Below, piece after piece: positions 37,635-50,920 of a DNA stretch of 64,000 nt; the stretch's first letter is position 1, and each line of letters opens with the position of its first letter. A model generated the notes under the pieces. That model ran no database searches. It was not told the DNA's origin and worked only from the letters and a program-made list of their open reading frames with translations. The position numbers were made by a program, and so were the translations under genes. This stretch comes from Latrodectus hesperus (taxonomy: Eukaryota > Arthropoda > Arachnida > Araneae > Theridiidae): positions 27,212,582-27,276,581 of the forward strand of contig CM075857.1 in NCBI GenBank assembly GCA_037975125.1. Direction: 5' to 3'.

Positions 37635-37950
37635 CGGGTATAAGAGTTTCCACCTTGCAGCACAACAAGGGGGTGGGGAAGTGATAGCATCTTATATATC
37701 GGGCAGCCCGTGGATTCGCCATCGTAGCCCCGAAGTGGGTCTTCACAATTTTGAAGAAGAGATCACACACAAGACTCGGCAGGCTGGGTCTGTCCCCAAA
37801 GTCATCCTTTCACATAGAAGACATTACTAAAAGGTCATATTCAGCATGCAGCTGCTGCCATTAGCAAGTACGACGGTTGGGATTCGAACTTCCTTCCTTC
37901 CGATATGGAGGACAAATCCCCTAATCAACCAGACCACTGCGTATCTAAAA
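37635..37950 (-). mobile_element. tRNA-headed SINE, family E
   Basis: The minus-strand head at about 37,945 carries gcagtggtctggttgattag (A-box-like) and gaagttcgaatcccaacc (B box). A GC-rich body of about 220 bp follows (gtggattcgccatcgtagcc on +). Single copy in this window. TSD not resolved. Confidence 0.6.
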
Positions 37951-37954
37951 AAAT

Positions 37955-38835
37955 AAATAAATAAAAATTAAGTATTTAATATCGATAATTATATAATGAC
38001 TTAAAACTAAATTTAATTCTTGTTATCCTTTGAAATTTGAAATATTTCATTTGGGATTAAAATTGAAATAAAAAAATGCAACTACAATCTAAAATTGATG
38101 TAGATAAAAATTCATAGCAATAAAATTAAATATAAAGTTGCCCGGCATCTGTTTGGCTTGGCACATATTTCATTAAAGACGGGAAAAATTATGCATACAT
38201 TGGACAAGATTTTGGAAATAAAATTATTATATCAGGATTACTTCCAAAATTTTGTCCAAATATTCTATTCCTTTGGAAAAGATCTCGAAAACAATACCTT
38301 CAGTTACTGAAAGAATGAATGATTTAATTGAAGTGTAGAATTTTTTTCAGAACAGACATATAATTTCTGTGAATTTTGAATTCATAAGCAGTCAGGAAGA
38401 AAAAAGTATTTCATTCTCGACCGTTTGCATACATTATAGGAGAATTTAACTTTGTCACTTAATGAAAGCAAAATAAATGCCCGTTCACAAATAGAATTTA
38501 TTTAAATATAATAAACTGCCAAATGGCTTCTTTTTATAAAATAATAATAAAAAAATTATATATACACCTTTATTCATCTAAAAAGCAAAGCTTGAAGGAA
38601 GCAAGCTAATCATTTTAAATTTGAAGCAAATGTTCACTGGAAAACACATACATCATGCATCACTGGAATCTCCTACAAGCTCTATATGAAAAAAGAGGAG
38701 ATTAACAACTTGAAGTACAACATGTTATTTATACATTTAATGCTGTGCATTGTTGCAATTAAGTTTTCAGAAGGCATCGAGTTGCTTTCAAAGCTTGAAG
38801 TTAAACCGAGGAAGTGTATTAGTCTATAGAGATTA
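37955..38835. other. AT-rich sequence containing a 21-bp-stem hairpin
   Basis: 38,201-38,221 pairs with 38,238-38,258 over 21 positions with one mismatch and one G-U pair around a 16-nt loop (left arm tggacaagattttggaaata). Otherwise nothing was recognised. Confidence 0.5.
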
Positions 38836-38836
38836 T

Positions 38837-39550
38837 TCTCCAGAGAGATCGTTTTCTATGAAACCAAACAATTATGTTGTGAAACTGGAATAGCTGGATG
38901 AAAGAGAAAACGATGGACCATCGGGATTGATGGAACTTAACGTGTTGCGACACTGCACGTGACAACAGGCATATACTGCACATGGCAGTATCATTCACTC
39001 ACCTCATGAACCATAACAAGACAAATTCAGCTAATTGCTCTTCAGTCGGTTTCGACCATTAATCTTCGACATCGTTTCAGGCTGAATGGAATGTCTGTAA
39101 ATATTCGTCATTCCTTTAAAACTGCCTCAAAATCATGGGAATTTGCTCCACCTATGGTGTAAAATAGCCATCAATTTTTCAAGAACTTTCTGAAGAATCC
39201 CTTCTTTTTTCTACTACAACATGATAATTGGATACAATTGTGTGGACACCATGGTGAGACACTATTGAATTATTGTATCACACTCCGCCACCACACAGAT
39301 ACTCCATAATGTATGTGTGTTTTGGATATTATTGAATTTCACTCCTAATTTCTCTAGAATGTAATGACAGCAATATTTTTGGCAAATGAAGAATATTCAA
39401 ACTTTTACTTCCAGAAGATACTAGTATTATTAACATATTCACTTTTATGATGGAATTTTTGTTTTGGATTTTCATTGCTTTTTCATCTTTAAGTTACTTT
39501 TGCACAATGACTCTAGCAATTAAGTTACACAACATCTTGAATAAACTATA
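38837..39550 (+). pseudogene. second Tc1-like transposase relic, heavily decayed
   Basis: In pieces across shifting frames it follows another Tc1 family common in spiders: IVFYET then a deletion, WMKEKTMDHRD and CDTARDNRHILHMAV (linker after the first HTH), SVSTINLRHRFQ (second HTH), EESLLF (first catalytic region, with Asp changed to Glu), LQHDNWIQLCGHHGE and LRHHTDTP. There is a weak HNDSSN at about 39,505, where the second Asp motif is expected. The glutamate region is not seen. Many stops and frameshifts. Non-functional and much older than the copy at 36-37 kb. Confidence 0.65.
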
Positions 39551-40795
39551 AGTTGAAACTGTAATAGTAAAAGACACATAAGAACACACCTAATCATACC
39601 TTTGACAAAAACTGTCATCGAATACTTCCAGCTCAATGAGATTTAAACAACCAGTGTCTTTCAACTCAAAAATTCGCCTTTCCTTAAGCGATTTATCTTT
39701 GAATGCAAGTGTGAATGAAAAGGTTGAAAAATGATAACGTTGATTTTAATTCATTTCTCCCACCAATTTTTATAAAGAAAAGTTCACTGACAATTTTATT
39801 TTAGAGTTCACTATTTCTGTCAGAATATTCTGTTTAACAGATCGGGGTAACATAATTATTTAAATATTAATTATTCTGCAATAGTTTTTCTACATAAATT
39901 TTGATATATAAAGGGAATAAAGAAAAGTTAATTGTCTGATGAAAACCTTGGAATGCCTGCACTCAAATCGAAATAAGTATCGAATTAAGTTCGAAATCGA
40001 AATAAGTTTCCTTATCCAAATCGAAATAAGTTTCCTTAGTATCTATTCTGGAAGAAAAAAACTATTTAACAGAAGCAAAAGTATGGTACTTCATGTTGAA
40101 GACGACAAAGCTACCAATTTACTCTCTGCTATTAGTGATAAAAGCTATATTACATACAAATGTAAAGAAGAGCATGTGAAATATTCTCCATCATTATTCT
40201 TACAGTATTCAACCTGTGCAGATGTTACTTAGACAAGATTTTGAGACTTAATACTGGTTCATTCACAATTGTAGTTACTTGCTCGCTTTAAGAATGATAT
40301 AAAAATAACTTCCGTAAAATCGTTTGAACATTCGTATTTTCTTTTAAAGAAGTGCATTTTCATTTGGACATCATTTTGTATATTCACATAAAATTTTGGA
40401 ATTGAAAATTTGAAGCCAAAATTCAAAGTGCATTTTCCTTTGGATGTCGTAGTAAATACACACAATAGCCGTATTTTGGAACTACAAAATCCTGGTTCAA
40501 ACTTGTAGATCTACTGTCGTGAAAAGAAAAAACAGTGTGGTATTAATTTACTGCATCAGATATCGATGTATAATGTTTCAAGGTATTAAGCATTAGAAGA
40601 TCTGTAACATGTTCAATCATCAAGTAGCTATATGGTTCATTGTGATAAGATGAAATCGTTTTTCATCTAAAAGTAATTTAACGCTTTTACTTCTACTTTT
40701 TATGTAAGATAAATTTACTCTATGCTTTAGCTTTTGTATAAAAGACACATTGAAAAATTATATGAGGAATGAAATTCATTGAAGAACATGATGTT
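39551..40795. other. no recognised gene; 97-codon open frame and small internal repeat
   Basis: aaatcgaaataagtttcctta occurs twice in tandem near 39,992-40,037, inside an unrecognised + frame (39,939-40,232). This may be decayed Tc1 or other element sequence. Not assignable. Confidence 0.35.
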
Positions 40796-41060
40796 GACAA
40801 TACCTTTGTTTCTTCTGGAACATTTAGAATTTTCAGACCTTAATCCAAATCCATGGAATTTTTAACGTGGGAGTAATATGAAACATCTGGAAAGTTATTT
40901 TAATCAAAAAAAATTTTAATGTGATCGTAAAAGAAACAACACATCTTAAGAAAAACATTAAAAAAATTTGATTGAACACTTTGCATCAACTATTTGTTCT
41001 AATGATTCCAGATACAAACTGAAAATGTTACCCATCATGTTCAAAATACTTTGTCGCCAT
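40795..41060 (+). pseudogene. possible Tc1/mariner transposase C-terminal relic
   Basis: The + translation near 40,820 gives LEHLEFSDLNPNPWNF, comparable to the SPDLNPIE..W motif. About 100 bp later comes IKK, a stop, then LNTLHQLFVLMIP, comparable to the late W..LPQ..IDSMPRR motif. Short and broken. It may belong with the relic at 38.8-39.5 kb or be separate. Confidence 0.3.
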
Positions 41061-42815
41061 AAAAGTTTTATGATTATTAAAATAATGATCAATGTGCAGG
41101 TTTGTTTTAAAAAAATTATTAGAGGAAGAAACTTTGTTTAATTTTTCATTATAATGATTGAAAAATTTGTTTTCTTTCTATATATCCGAAGCAGAACTTG
41201 ACAATTTTCTAAGAAATAATAAATGGAAGACTGGAAGACAGCTTTAAAATAAGATCGTTTAATATTGATACCTTTACATGTATACTCTATTACACATATA
41301 AATAAATGCATAAAGAGAAATAAACAAAACATATATTGAGAAAGTGCGTCTAAAATTACACTATGATAACGAGGCTTTAGAAACATAAAGGAAAGTAAAG
41401 CTTTAGAAACATATGCTTGTTGAGGCGTACATAATTAACTCATTTATTATCTTAAATATAAAATGATGTCGACTTTTAAAATTTGCACAAATTTAAGTAA
41501 ATAACCTTAAAAAGCTAAACTAATACGTTTGTAATATTGATATTGTGTTTTATTTTGCGTTATATAAAAATGTAAAATAGAAACATTACGAGTTAGCCAT
41601 TTCACAGTAATAATTTCTCTCCTAACACACTGCATTTACATTTCTCATTATCCAAGAGTCATTAACAACCAATAATCGACCAAAAATTGCATTTATCCGT
41701 AAGAAAACCTATTGTCAATCTTCAGTTTTCATTTGAAAATAGATAATAGTGACAACAAAATGAAGAATTGTCTTGTACATGTCGAATTCACGGTAATTTG
41801 TATCACCTTTTTTCATCCAAACCTTTATTTTTTTCACTATCCTCATCACTTTCCAAAGTTTCGCTTACGGCTGTTTTTTCTTTATAATGTTTTTATTTTT
41901 TATCTATAAAGACCTACTGCTGAAAAGTTTTCGAGAGAGTCGGAAAACTTCTTACATTTCCTCGTCGGAGCTCTTGCAGGAAATTGCGTTCGGTTGGCGA
42001 TGGAAAATAAAACATTTCCGAAAACGTAGATAGAAACAAAGGAACTTTTATTTCCATCTCAATGTGTGACAAGCAAAAGTCATTTATTTCCGACTCTGTA
42101 TCTTGGCGCTCTTTCAAAATTTTTGATTAAAATTTTAGATATATATTTTTTAATATTAGGCGAAATGATTAATTTTGGGAAAATACCGTTAATAAGTATT
42201 CATTTGAAACCTTAAATTATATGTACCAAATTGTTTTACTGACTATTTTATAAACCATTATTTTAAACTTAAAAATGAAACGTAAATGCTTACATATTAT
42301 AATATTCTTATAAATATTCAAATCCTATACAACTCATGCATATTAGGACATAACATTACTGACCCTATAAATTAAGGTTAAAACATAACATAACATCATG
42401 AAATATAATTATTATGAAAATAAATATAAATGAAAGTAAAGAATAAGAGAAGTTAGGAATGACATTGTAGGCAAGACAAAGCCGAATATGGGTTGTAGTG
42501 CAACGAAAGAAAAGTTTATTATTAATATTAATGAAATTAATGAAACTTAATTATCGTATTGAATACATGAACAATAACTTACACATGCTTTGTATATTAA
42601 TTAAAATTTTTAACAATTTAATGCTGATTTTAAGTTTTTCTCACTAAATATTATTAAATCTTTTGAAATGATTTCATGCAGACTTCTTCCAAGCATTTAT
42701 GCATCGATTCCCTATTAGTATTTTATTATGAGAAATTAGCCTTCTACTTTCATATCTGTCAGCTCTTGTAATATTTACCTCATTATCAATTAATATCAGA
42801 GACTAGAAGTCGATA
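41061..42815. other. AT-rich sequence, nothing recognised
   Basis: The 67-codon minus frame at 41,914-42,117 lies in a slightly GC-richer patch but shows no domain. No element ends seen. Confidence 0.5.
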
Positions 42816-42819
42816 AGAG

Positions 42820-43275
42820 GTGTCTTGCAGAGAAGCTGGAATAATCACATCTCCCGCGGTGGTCGTCCATCCCTCCTCACTTATGCTTGGGCGACGCTCT
42901 GCCTCCTTCGATATGTCAAGCAAACGATCTATTCAAAATTCCTGTTAACTGAGCAGATGTCCTATTGGTGGGCATGACAGAGATAAGGACTTTCCCGAAA
43001 GGAGGGACTTGTTAGGTTCTAATGAATATCGTACTCACACCTATGAGCAGTCGATATATTAAGATATGTTTGCGTATATCTTTCTCTACGCATTGCCTAT
43101 AAAATGAGTTAGATAAAGCTGCTCTGAAGCTGCAGCTTAGCGGACTCAAATACTAAAGTATATGGCTACCATTTCGATCTTGTATGAAATCATGTGTAAT
43201 ATATCAAGTTAGCGAGTGGTATCAATCCGATCAGTGTGGTTATAATCTACCAGTGAATATTAATCTATTCTTATT
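42820..43275 (+). promoter_or_regulatory. GC-richer island with a TATA box: solo LTR or promoter
   Basis: An isolated GC-richer stretch. cctataaaatgag at 43,096-43,108 is a good TATA box, with gctgctctgaagctgcagct about 20 bp downstream. The sequence from 43,010 begins tgttaggttct, and acaca occurs near 43,281, which would suit an LTR with TG...CA ends. I found no target duplication and no coding exon. Confidence 0.3.
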
Positions 43276-43524
43276 TTTACACACAATGAACTATAGTTAC
43301 AGTTGCAGTTGTTCCTTTAATGCGATGATAATAATGTCGATAAACGTGTAAATAGGTGAAATAGAATTTCTTTTAGACATCCAATATTTAATCGTAATGG
43401 AGCTATCTTTCTCCGGGAAAAGTATCAAAGCTATAAAAACTGTTATGCAGAGTAAATATTAAAACAAATTTAATAATTATATATTATATGGGGAGTACAT
43501 AAAATTTTACAAATTATATACACA

Positions 43525-43747
<223 letters not shown>

Positions 43748-43749
43748 TA

Positions 43750-44425
43750 CTATTCAAGAACACTTAAAAGAAACCAAAAATATTTAATATTTGAAATCTT
43801 ATAATTCTTTTCTACATTTATAGCACTTTCAAGAGGAAATTTGTGTGTTGTACTATTTATGGGGCAATATCATGATATATATATGGTAAGAAATTTTAGG
43901 TTTATTTATATAATATAGTAAGAAAATAATTTGTTCATTTCTTATTTCAAAAATTTAATAAAATTTTCGAGCAATTCTAACTAAGTAAGGTGATTTCCAT
44001 AAATTAACCATATCAAGAGCTTCAAAAAAATTCCCTTTACGCGAAACAGAATAATAAATTCATTTTTTTAAAAAAAATAAACACAAACAGCACATTCAAG
44101 ATGGAATGTTTTTGAAATTAATATTGTATGAAAATTATAGCTATAATTAGTATGTGTATTATATTAAAGTATTATAGCAAGGTATTACATTAAGAAATAC
44201 GCAGAAAACTCGTACTTCAAAAATAGCTTTTGAAATTAATAGATATCAGTCTTATATACATTAAATATCAATAAACTGTTACCATAAAAAGGAATGTCAA
44301 GCTTTACACTGTTAAGCGCATTAAATAATCTGTGCAAGGTGCATTTTCTTGCATTAATATTAATAAGAACTGTAGAAGCATGATTAGTAGAAAATAAAAT
44401 AAAATATCTAACAAAAATTTTTAAG
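43750..44425. other. AT-rich sequence, nothing recognised
   Basis: No gene or repeat family seen. Confidence 0.6.
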
Positions 44426-44429
44426 TAAC

Positions 44430-44732
44430 GCCGACCGATTGGCTGAGTGATTAGCGTTCCTGACTCCTGAGCTGTTGGTCCCGGGTTCGAATCACGGTTC
44501 GGGCATGGATGTTTCTTTCCTTCTCTGTCCTTTCTTCTGTGATGTTGTATGAATGTGGCCCGCCCTATAAACGGGTCTGTGGTGGTATGGCGCGGGTAAC
44601 GCTACTCGCCTCCGTGACTTGCTTCACAGGTGCTCGCTGGGTAACGATAAATGAGTAGCAGTCTCTGGCCTTGTTGTGGCATAGAGCTCAGTCACCCTTG
44701 TGTGCCCGCCATTAGATAAGAAAAAAAAATTG
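44430..44732 (+). mobile_element. tRNA-headed SINE, family C, full length with short TSD
   Basis: Head gccgaccgattggctgagtg then attagcg (A box area) and cccgggttcgaatcac (B box), body with ccctataaacgggtc and gctactcgcctccgtgac, and an A-rich tail (aaaaaaaaattg). The 8-bp repeat taagtaac flanks it at 44,422-44,429 and 44,733-44,740, within a longer imperfect match. It defines the family used for the copies at 20,767 and 22,962. Confidence 0.85.
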
Positions 44733-45007
44733 TAAGTAACAGTCATATTATTTAATCAAAAATATTTGATATTTTAGATGTAAGAATAAAAATTTAAATA
44801 ACTCTTGCCGATTTAAGCTAACCATAAAGTGGATGTTTTGTCTTGTAATTTTCATTTTTCTTCTGTTCTATTTTGAACGTGTTTAATTTAATAAGCAATA
44901 TCGCTAAATAATTGAAAATCTGAAAGCTAATTATTTAGAACAACAACTAATTGTCCTGATTTTCGAAGCTTTTACAAGCGGAAAAAATTGTAATTAAAAT
45001 ATCTGTT

Positions 45008-45150
<143 letters not shown>

Positions 45151-45154
45151 AAAT

Positions 45155-46595
45155 AGCAAAACAATCAAAACTGAAAATTAAATTTTATAAGAAAAAAGAC
45201 TTTTCGATGCCTTTCAATGTTCTTGACATTTTTCACCCTTGAGCTTATAACTGTTGTTTAAAATAAAGTTCAGAAAATTATTGCAAAGTACATAGTAAAC
45301 CTTATAAGAATTGTTTTGTATGCATATTCATAAAACTACCCTTTCTTTCTTGGAAAGTTTTATGCAAGTAAGCAAAAGTGTTCAGTTACATTTCAAAAAA
45401 TGAATGGATGTTTTTAGAAACTATTATAAGTTAATATTTCCCTTTTTCTCAAATTATACATTCGTTTTAATTAAGCTATAAAACCAATTGATTTAAATTT
45501 CTGGTAATTCTATATAACATTAAAAGAGTGCTTTGTGATCTATTTTTAGGTAATCAATACATTTAAAATATTCTCATAAGCTGAAACAGCTTCATTTGGA
45601 AGTTACTTAGGTGTTCAGCTTTTTTTTAAATAAGGAATAAAATAGGTTTTAATCTTTCATATAAAATCTTTTTCATATTAATCAAAACATTTTTTCAAAG
45701 CAGCGGTAATTATGAAAACATCAAACGAAAGTATATTTAAAATTGTAACATAAAATGTTTTTTTTGGACAAAATATTTGTGCATTCGATTGCTTCATAAA
45801 AATCCATGACTTCCTATTTTAAATTTGGTTTCAAGCCAACAGCCTTTTACACGCTTCACGAAGTACTGATGTACTTTTATCTTGCTAAAAATAAACGAAA
45901 ATAAATAAAATCTAGACATTGACTGTAAGGAAAGAAATAGAGAAATGCAAAGGCATTTAAGTAAGAGCCATTCCAAAAATCAGAATTGATCAACTGTGAC
46001 ACCCTTGAACACACGATGGTAAAGGAGAAAATGTCACTTAGTTGCAGCTTGTTCTTTCGCGAAAAAGTTGAATTATTTTATTGTTACGGATTACGAGAAA
46101 AAAAGCTTTTTGTGAGAAAAGTTCATTTTTTTTAAATTTATATTTTTGCAAAATAAAATTGCATTTGAAGTGTCGCCTCTTAGATTTAAAAGAACACCTA
46201 ATTTATGTATAGAACAAAGATGTCTCCTAATAAATAAATTGAACTTGTAATTTATATAATTCTGGATAAAGCTTAACCATTAATATTGCAATCTTATCTT
46301 TTTCTTGAAATCAAAATGATCTTTTTGACAGTATGTGCACTGACATTTTATTTAAATTCAGTAAATTTACCTTTTTCTTATCTATAATTTTGTATAATTA
46401 ATGTGTACATAATCCTATTTATAAACCCACTTGAAAGTATCAGTCCCAACTTATTAAAATATCTAATGAAATGTCTAAAATGTGTAATGAAATTAATGAT
46501 TGAGTTTGTGAAATGTTTGTGCATTTTTTGATAAACAAATAACAAAAATTGTTGCTGTTGCAGCAGCATGCTTCCTTGTACCATATGGAGTAGAG
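45155..46595. other. AT-rich sequence, nothing recognised
   Basis: No gene or repeat family seen. Confidence 0.6.
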
Positions 46596-46599
46596 GTGA

Positions 46600-47560
46600 G
46601 ATTTTTTTTCAGTTCGGACCTTGTCACTGATTTATATTGCTTCTGATGAAGACAAAGAAATCTCTGATCCCGACGTCTAATGGTTTTATTATAATAGGGA
46701 GTTTGAATAAAATAGAAAAAAAATCAGCGAACTTTTTCAGCCCATGTTATACAAATCTGTTTTTTATTATTTCAGAAATATTAATTAAAAATTAAAAAAT
46801 TTTTAATGTTGGCATAAGCAAGGTCGTAGTCTTAATATTCAGAAGACTGCTTAAAAATATTACAATCATTAATTTAGAATTTTATATTAAATAATAAATC
46901 TATTATTCGGGCGCTCCGTGGCTGAGTGGTCAAAGTATCACTCCGCTAATCGTTTGAGAGCGTAGGAGTGTGAGTTCGATTCCCACCGTGGCCCTGGGTG
47001 TTTTCTTCGTTATTCTACTGTGGTTGTACATCTGTCATTGTGCTATTTGTCCTATTATCGACGAAGACTTACAAGCGGATCTCAAGAATCAAGCATACAA
47101 GTCTGAAAATATATATATGTAATAAATAAATAAAATAAATAAATATTAAATAATGAAATTTTTAAAAATTTCCCATTTAACTCACAGTTCTTTTTCTCTG
47201 AAGGAACCTTTTCCAGGAGAGGGTACAGTTTATTTACGGCTGAATGAACATAATTTAAAGCAGCATAGATTTCTTTTAGTTAAAGCGTGCTAGTCACTGA
47301 TCTATTACCTCTGATGAAAAGAAAGAAATTTCGGATCCTAGTGTCTAGTGGTTTTACTATAGCTGGGAGTTTGAGTAAAATAAAATAAAAATTAACGAAC
47401 ATTTTATAAGTCCATGTTTTACAAACGTAATTTTTTATTTCAGCAACATTAATTAAAAGAAAATTTTTATTGGTGACGTAAGCAAGGTAAAAGTCTTAAT
47501 TATCAAAAAAGATTTCTAATAAATATTGCAATAATTAATTTATAATTCTATTAAGAAATG
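46600..47560 (+). repeat. direct repeat pair, about 290 bp each, 670 bp apart
   Basis: 46,600-46,890 and 47,270-47,560 share long ordered similarity (gtcactgat, ctctgatgaa, gggagtttga, cagcaacatt-like, ataagcaaggt, aatatt), at perhaps 75-80 percent identity by eye. A SINE (46,909-47,155) lies between them. Either a tandem duplication later opened by the SINE or two copies of one dispersed element. gggagtttgaataaaat could be a decayed B box. Confidence 0.65.
46909..47155 (+). mobile_element. SINE family D, derived from a serine tRNA
   Basis: The head reads ctccgtggctgagtggtcaa, then an anticodon-arm region like that of tRNA-Ser(GCT) (ccgctaatcg), an extra arm, and the B box gagttcgattcccacc. 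A 130-bp body and (AAAT)n tail follow. The second copy, at 58,802, preserves the anticodon region better (ctgctaatcg on its own strand). Class II tRNA-like heads with a long variable arm fit Ser. Confidence 0.85.
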
Positions 47561-47563
47561 AAG

Positions 47564-47815
47564 GCACAGATTTCTTATAATCCATGATTCCAAATTCTGA
47601 ATTTTTTTGGCGATGAAGAAATGTTGCCAAGATGACGTTTCATGACTTGCGCGATGACGTAAATCCTAGGGTTACCAAAATAGAATTTTCAGCATAATTA
47701 TTATAGGTCTCCATATGTATGACGTAATAAAACGAGGTTGCCAGATACATAAGAAAATCCGCCAAAAAATCGTCAATCTCAGAATTTTGCATCCTTGATT
47801 ATACGGCACCTGTGC
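47564..47815 (+). mobile_element. inverted-repeat MITE, family J, complete copy 1
   Basis: About 252 bp with long imperfect inverted ends: gcacagatttcttataatcc from 47,564, against gcacaggtgccgtataatca read inward from 47,815. Similarity extends about 40 bp, to aaattctga. The interior has gaagaaatgttgccaagatg and gatgacgtaaatcctag. Flanks agaaatgaa and agaaataaa suggest a 9-bp target duplication, which would point to a Mutator-like origin, but this is weak. Confidence 0.75.
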
Positions 47816-47884
47816 AGAAATAAAATGTTTAAAAATTTTAATCGTCCTTGGAGGTTTAAACTAATCATAAAGTGAAGTTTTTTT

Positions 47885-48142
47885 GTACAGATTTCGTATA
47901 ATCCAGGATGTAAATTCTGTGTTTGGTGAATTTTTGGCGGCTTTTTTTTATGTATTGGGCAGCTTGGTATTTTATTACGTCATAGATATAAAAAACTTAT
48001 AATAATTATGAAGAAAATTCTATTTTGGCAATCCTAGTATTTACGTTATCTCAAATATACGTCCAAATAAGTAGTCTTGGTAACATTTCTTTATCAAGAA
48101 AAAATTCAGAATTTAGCATCCCAGATTATACGACATCTGTGC
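47885..48142 (-). mobile_element. inverted-repeat MITE, family J, complete copy 2
   Basis: Same family in the opposite orientation, only 70 bp from copy 1. The ends gtacagatttcgtataatcc and gcacagatgtcgtataatct (inward from 48,142) pair over about 40 bp. The 125-codon + frame crossing it is incidental. Confidence 0.75.
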
Positions 48143-48800
<658 letters not shown>

Positions 48801-50340
48801 ATCTTATATTATCAAACCTACGTGGATATAATGCACCTGAAAGATTCCATTATCATTTAGTAATTATATTTTTATAAATAGATTTAATTTTACGTATTAT
48901 ATAATTGCCCACACTTACATAATCTTATAAATATCAAGTTTAAAAATAGCAAAAATCCGATAAATCATTTAAAACAATTGTTTTAAACTTATTTTTAAAA
49001 TTATTAAAAGTATTAATTGCATTATATTAATTGAAGATTAATTAAAATATTTGATTTCATTAAGCGAACTTTATATAAAGGACGAACGCGTGTGATCAAT
49101 ATTTATACAACATTAAATTGAAAAATTGTAATTTCAAATACTTCTTTAGAGATTATAGTTATAAAAACTTTTGTATCATATAATTTAATGTAATTTATAC
49201 AATGTTATATTTTAATCAAAATACATCTATGATAACAGATGATTAAATATTCTATAAAATGTACAAAACTAAATCTTTTGCATTTAATTGTGTATAAAAG
49301 ATTAATTGCAATGGAGCTACGAAAATTTTATTTTTCTTATTCGGAAGTTAACGGATGCTGTTAATGTCAATATTGTAACACAATATCATGGAATATTATA
49401 GCCTGCGCTTGATGCAAATTTAAAATTTTTTCCTTAAAACAGTAATTTATTCTAAGGAAATTGAGAGATATTTATAATTAATGAGGAAACATTTTATTAT
49501 ATATATTTTAAATATTTAATTATTATATATTTCAGATATTTTGACCCAGGAGAGTATTTTTGTATCAATTCTACAGGATAAAATATCATCTTTGAAATTT
49601 TACTTTCAATTTTTATGAATATTATATATCAGTACTTAAGAAAATAATAGTTTTTTGTATCCCATAGTGTTATCCTTTTATAAGATAACATTTCATGAAA
49701 ATGTTTCTCGATTTCAAAAATTAAAGTAAAAATTAATTTTGATAAAACCTTTTGTCTATTTATTGACACATCTATTTAAATGATACAGTTTACATTAAAG
49801 CTTATATGAGGTTTTACTGAAATTATTTATTATAATGAATATCTATGCTCATTCATTAGATACTTTGTTAACATATATCAATTTAATATATTGAATAGGA
49901 AGCTTAGATGATATCCATGCAACATCCATTATTTATTTGAAATAAAAAATTTTTTATTTACACCAAAATAATAAAAATCAAAACATATTTTTGAAACTAA
50001 TTATCTAAAATTTTACTTTTAATGAAAATATAACGATTATGATAAAAATTGAAATTGCTGTGTTAATTTTTAAATTAGAAAAATATATTAAACATTCAAA
50101 AAATTCATGAAAATAATAAAATTTCAATTAAAAAATATGAAATTACTGAGAGTTTTAAAATATTTTGAAGCAATTTTTTAAACAATGAAATGAATACCGT
50201 TTCCAGTTTATCTCATAGTCATAAATTACAGAATGTTTCGGATTTCAACCATAGATTAATCTACGAAATTGACATTCATTTATAAGATATTTTAAAGAAA
50301 TGAAAATATTAATTCATATTTTTAAAAGTATTACTGTAAG
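48801..50340. other. AT-rich sequence, nothing recognised
   Basis: Among the most AT-rich parts of the window. No feature seen. Confidence 0.6.
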
Positions 50341-50344
50341 AAAA

Positions 50345-50528
50345 TTAATAGTGTTTTTGGACCAACGAGAGAAGATCAGAATAGCGCATGCGCACTAAAA
50401 ACTGCCACGCTCCTCTTCACTTCCCATCCGTTTATGTTCTTATCGTTTATCTTTTGATTTGATGGGAGTTTGTAAAGAGAAATCACATAGGTAGTGTGTC
50501 TGCTGCGGTATCTGCCAAGATTATTGGC
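50345..50528 (+). promoter_or_regulatory. candidate promoter with NRF1-like palindrome
   Basis: A GC-richer patch in AT-rich DNA. gcgcatgcgc at 50,384-50,393 is a perfect NRF1-type palindrome, a site common in housekeeping promoters of animals. A 5-prime-UTR-like stretch with short upstream ATG frames follows, to the ATG at 50,529. No TATA box. This call depends on the exon beside it being real. Confidence 0.35.
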
Positions 50529-50558
50529 ATGTTTGCTAATTTAAAAGATGTAGATATT
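50529..50558 (+). CDS. candidate first coding exon, 10 codons, with strong splice donor
   Basis: ATG (50,529) with G at -3, then MFANLKDVDI, then gtaagt at 50,559-50,564, a consensus donor. Together with the NRF1-like site about 140 bp upstream, this is the layout of a host-gene 5-prime end. I do not recognise the peptide and found no second exon. The next exon could lie in the scaffold gap or beyond the window. Short enough to be coincidence. Confidence 0.3.
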
Positions 50559-50920
50559 GTAAGTATTAAAATTATTGTCATCAATAAATTGAATTAACTT
50601 AAAGTGAAATTTCCGTCAACTGGTAAACCTCACTGCTCTATTGTGGAAATTTCTCTATGTAAAAAAATCTACTTTCTTGCCTATGGAAAGTAGATGATTT
50701 GCCAAGTCATGTAATACATTCACTAGGAATATATTATTTTGCTTAGCAGAACATCTACTTACCATTTTAACATACGCTTTTTTTCTGTTTCTAAAATCAA
50801 TTTCACGATCGTTTCTTATATTTAAATGGGAAAAAACAGTATGAAAGAAAAATAACACAGTTGCTATTTATTAACATATAATATTGTTTTAAATTACTCA
50901 TGTAATTTACAAATGGAAGA

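Noticed and set aside
45840..45870. Relationship between cacgcttcacgaagtactga here and a similar word near 16,137
   Set aside because: Similarity spans only about 20-25 bases with no extension. Not enough for a repeat family.
46884..47154. 12-bp TSD atattaaataat around SINE D at 46,909
   Set aside because: The left copy is 13 bp away from the SINE head and the sequence is AT-only, so chance or the surrounding direct repeat explains it.
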